The position numbers were made by a program, and so were the translations under genes. Below the pieces are notes generated by a model that was not told the DNA's origin, made no database searches, and saw nothing but the letters and a program-made list of their open reading frames with translations. DNA of 26,420 nt from an uncultured Lachnospiraceae bacterium (GTDB lineage Bacteria; Bacillota; Clostridia; Lachnospirales; Lachnospiraceae): NCBI GenBank assembly GCA_910586275.1, contig CAJUIM010000045.1, positions 1 through 26,420 on the forward strand. The letters are read 5' to 3'. This document shows, piece after piece, positions 24,497 to 26,420 of the stretch; the stretch's first letter is position 1; each line of letters opens with the position of its first letter.

Positions 24497-26292
24497 CGGA
24501 CGAAGGGCTGCGGTCCGGCAGAAAAGAGAAAAAAACAGCCGGAATGAAATCTGCGGGATGGGACAGAGGGAAGTGGGCAGCGGCATTTGCGGCATTGCTT
24601 CTGCTGCAAGTCATGGTGATCATTTACTTTGGCGGCAGGAAAACGGGGTTCCATGAAGACGAATATTATTCTTTTTATTCTACTAACCGAACTGCCGGGC
24701 TGTATGAACCGGACCGGGAATGGGTGGAGAGAGATTCGTTCCGCAATGAATTTGTGGTTCTGCAGGGAGAGCAGTTCCGTTATGGCTTGGTGGCCACGGT
24801 GCAGTCTTGGGATGTGCATCCCCCCTTTTACTATTTTATTTTACATACGGCCTGTTCCGTATTTCCGGGAGTATTCAGCAAATGGCTGGGAATCGGGGTA
24901 AACCTGGCGGCTTTTTGCCTGAACTTCTGCCTGATTGCCTGGCTGGCTTATATGGTGAACGGGCGGAATAAATGGCTGGCATGGGTTGCGGCTGCCGTGC
25001 ATGGGTTTAACCCGGTGATTATTTCGGGGGTTATGTTTATACGGATGTATGAATGGCTTACGGTATTTGTGCTGCTGTGTGCCTGTCTGCATGTAAAGGC
25101 AGTGCTGCAAAAGGGAAAATCGGGCTTTATCCGCTTTTTGCTGCCATTGATGGCAGTCAATTATCTGGGATTCCTGACGCAGTATTACTATATTATCTTT
25201 TTATTTTTTATGGCTGTGGGATATTGTTTACAGAAACTATGGATGATTTCCGCCGGCAGAAGCAAAGATGCCGGCAGAGGCATTTGGCGGCTGCCTGAGA
25301 AGGAAATGCTGAAAAGCGGGTTTTGGGAGTGCATGAAATACGGATGCGCCTGCGGAATCTCTCTTTTGCTGGCAGTGGTCAGCTATCCTGCAAGCCTGTC
25401 CCATATTTTTCGGGGATACCGGGGGACAGGGGCGGTTTCGGAATTTCTGGATGCCGGAAATACGGGGGGACGGCTGAAATTTTTTGCCGGGCTGATGAAC
25501 GACTATTTATTTGCCGGGTATCTTTGGCTGTGGCTTGCCGTGATAGTATGTATGGGAATTGCCGTATTTGTAAAAGGAAGAAAGGCGGGAGCAAGAGTAG
25601 GTACTGTATGCCGTGCGGAGACGGGAAATGGGCTGGCGTATGCGCAGGAAACCGTGCAAAGAAAAGAAGAACTTACGGCATTCCTGATGCTCTTCTTTGC
25701 GGCAGGGGGGTATTTCTTTGCGGTATCTAAGACGGCTCTTCTGCTGTTTGAGACATCTAACCGTTATCAGCTTCCGATATACGGTATCGTGCTGGTGCTG
25801 ACAATTTCGTTGTTGGCCAAGCTGTGGAAGCGTTTGGCTGATTTCTGCTGCGTAGAAGATGCTGCGGGCAGGAGCCGCTGGCTGGCGGCAGGGAGCATTG
25901 TGCTGCTGCTTTTGTTTCTGGCGGGAGATGTGCATGACATCATTGCCGGGAAAATGATTTTTCTCTATGAGGAGGATGCGGAGAACGTAAAATATGCCAG
26001 AGAGAATGCACATAGGCCGGTTATTGTCCTTTACAACGATGCCACGCCTTATCATGTATGGTGGCGGGCACAGGAACTGATGGAGTACGACAGGATATAT
26101 TTTGCCAGCGAGGGCAATAAGGAACCGATTACGGATGATGCTATCTGCGGCAGCGACAAGGTGGTTGTCTATGCGGCAGATTATGATACGCAGAAGGAAA
26201 GCCTGGATAGGATACTCGAAAGCAACCCGGGGCTGAAAGGCTATCGGCTGGTTTCGCGGAAGTCATTGTGGAGTATTTATGAGTTTGAGTAG
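24466..26292 (+). CDS. Polytopic GT-C glycosyltransferase, family 39-like
   Basis: Up to 608 residues. A very basic N-terminal 35 residues precede roughly ten membrane helices from residue 36 on. HEDEYY (63-68) in the first external loop and DVHPPFYYF (His118) match the acidic and HPPxYY motifs of lipid-dependent PMT/ArnT-type enzymes, which move a sugar from a polyprenyl phosphate to a protein, lipid or polymer outside the membrane. The last 110 residues are soluble. The start is uncertain: ATG 24466 lies in the last unit of a tandem repeat with a poor ribosome site, and ATG 24544 (residue 27) is an alternative. With the GT2 enzyme and ABC exporter encoded upstream it suggests surface glycan modification. 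Confidence 0.85.
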   Translation: MGKGIKNSRRTDEGLRSGRKEKKTAGMKSAGWDRGKWAAAFAALLLLQVMVIIYFGGRKTGFHEDEYYSFYSTNRTAGLYEPDREWVERDSFRNEFVVLQGEQFRYGLVATVQSWDVHPPFYYFILHTACSVFPGVFSKWLGIGVNLAAFCLNFCLIAWLAYMVNGRNKWLAWVAAAVHGFNPVIISGVMFIRMYEWLTVFVLLCACLHVKAVLQKGKSGFIRFLLPLMAVNYLGFLTQYYYIIFLFFMAVGYCLQKLWMISAGRSKDAGRGIWRLPEKEMLKSGFWECMKYGCACGISLLLAVVSYPASLSHIFRGYRGTGAVSEFLDAGNTGGRLKFFAGLMNDYLFAGYLWLWLAVIVCMGIAVFVKGRKAGARVGTVCRAETGNGLAYAQETVQRKEELTAFLMLFFAAGGYFFAVSKTALLLFETSNRYQLPIYGIVLVLTISLLAKLWKRLADFCCVEDAAGRSRWLAAGSIVLLLLFLAGDVHDIIAGKMIFLYEEDAENVKYARENAHRPVIVLYNDATPYHVWWRAQELMEYDRIYFASEGNKEPITDDAICGSDKVVVYAADYDTQKESLDRILESNPGLKGYRLVSRKSLWSIYEFE

Positions 26293-26420
26293 CGTCCATT
26301 GGCGGTTTTTATCCGCAGTTTTCGGCTTTGTGCCTTTGCTGCCGTTTCCGCCGAGAGCATAGGGGCAGCCTGCACATCCGGCAGGAGAGCCGGGGGATAC
26401 AGAAACGGAAATTTTTCAGA

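Noticed and set aside
24127..24819. Proline- and phenylalanine-rich minus-strand frames with repeated peptide units
   Set aside because: They come from translating the purine-rich tandem repeat in antisense. They overlap two real genes and have no ribosome site.
26302..26320. GCGG/CCGC hairpin after the last gene as a terminator
   Set aside because: The stem is only 4 bp and the T tract is short, so I cannot support it.

Overview
The window looks like chromosome from a Gram-positive Clostridia, most likely Lachnospiraceae. This is inferred from the moderate GC content, strong AGGAGG-type ribosome sites, SigA-like TTGACA/TATAAT promoters, a MecA adaptor, a CwlD-like spore-type amidase, a DUF5722 protein, and chemoreceptors of the Firmicutes type. 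I see no rRNA, tRNA, insertion sequence, phage gene or CRISPR array. Nearly all genes run on the + strand; the only clear minus-strand gene is mecA.

Region 1 (about 90-13320) is one long sensory locus. It encodes, in order, a free-standing HPt protein, a chemoreceptor with a large extracellular domain, an FMN-binding lipoprotein, a receiver/HD-GYP regulator, a PAS histidine kinase, a second receiver/HD-GYP regulator, CheR, CheB, a CheY-like protein, CheA, CheW, and a second chemoreceptor with almost no extracellular part. A strong internal promoter whose -10 lies in a perfect palindrome divides it after the lipoprotein gene. Two strong hairpins close it. The first HD-GYP protein keeps all the metal-binding residues. 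The second has lost about five of eight and is probably a non-catalytic effector or c-di-GMP/protein-binding domain. No flagellar gene, CheC, CheD or CheV is present here, so the locus may be an auxiliary chemosensory/phosphorelay system tied to cyclic-di-GMP rather than the main flagellar chemotaxis operon.

Region 2 (13440-15268) holds mecA on the minus strand, then about 1 kb without a convincing gene. That gap contains a divergent pair of good promoters (one for mecA, one facing right with no ORF behind it) and a third promoter just before the next gene.

Region 3 (15269-18947) encodes a membrane-anchored GH18 hydrolase with an SH3 module, ended by a clear terminator, then a CwlD-like N-acetylmuramoyl-L-alanine amidase and an AraC-family regulator. 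The two hydrolases suggest peptidoglycan, possibly spore-cortex, remodelling.

Region 4 (19170-26292) encodes a small CPYC redox protein, an exported DUF5722 glycosidase-like protein, a complete ABC half-exporter, a family 2 glycosyltransferase and a polytopic GT-C (family 39-like) glycosyltransferase. The GT-C gene begins inside the last unit of a short 54-55 bp tandem repeat. This group looks like an envelope glycan or glycoconjugate locus, though the substrate cannot be read from sequence.
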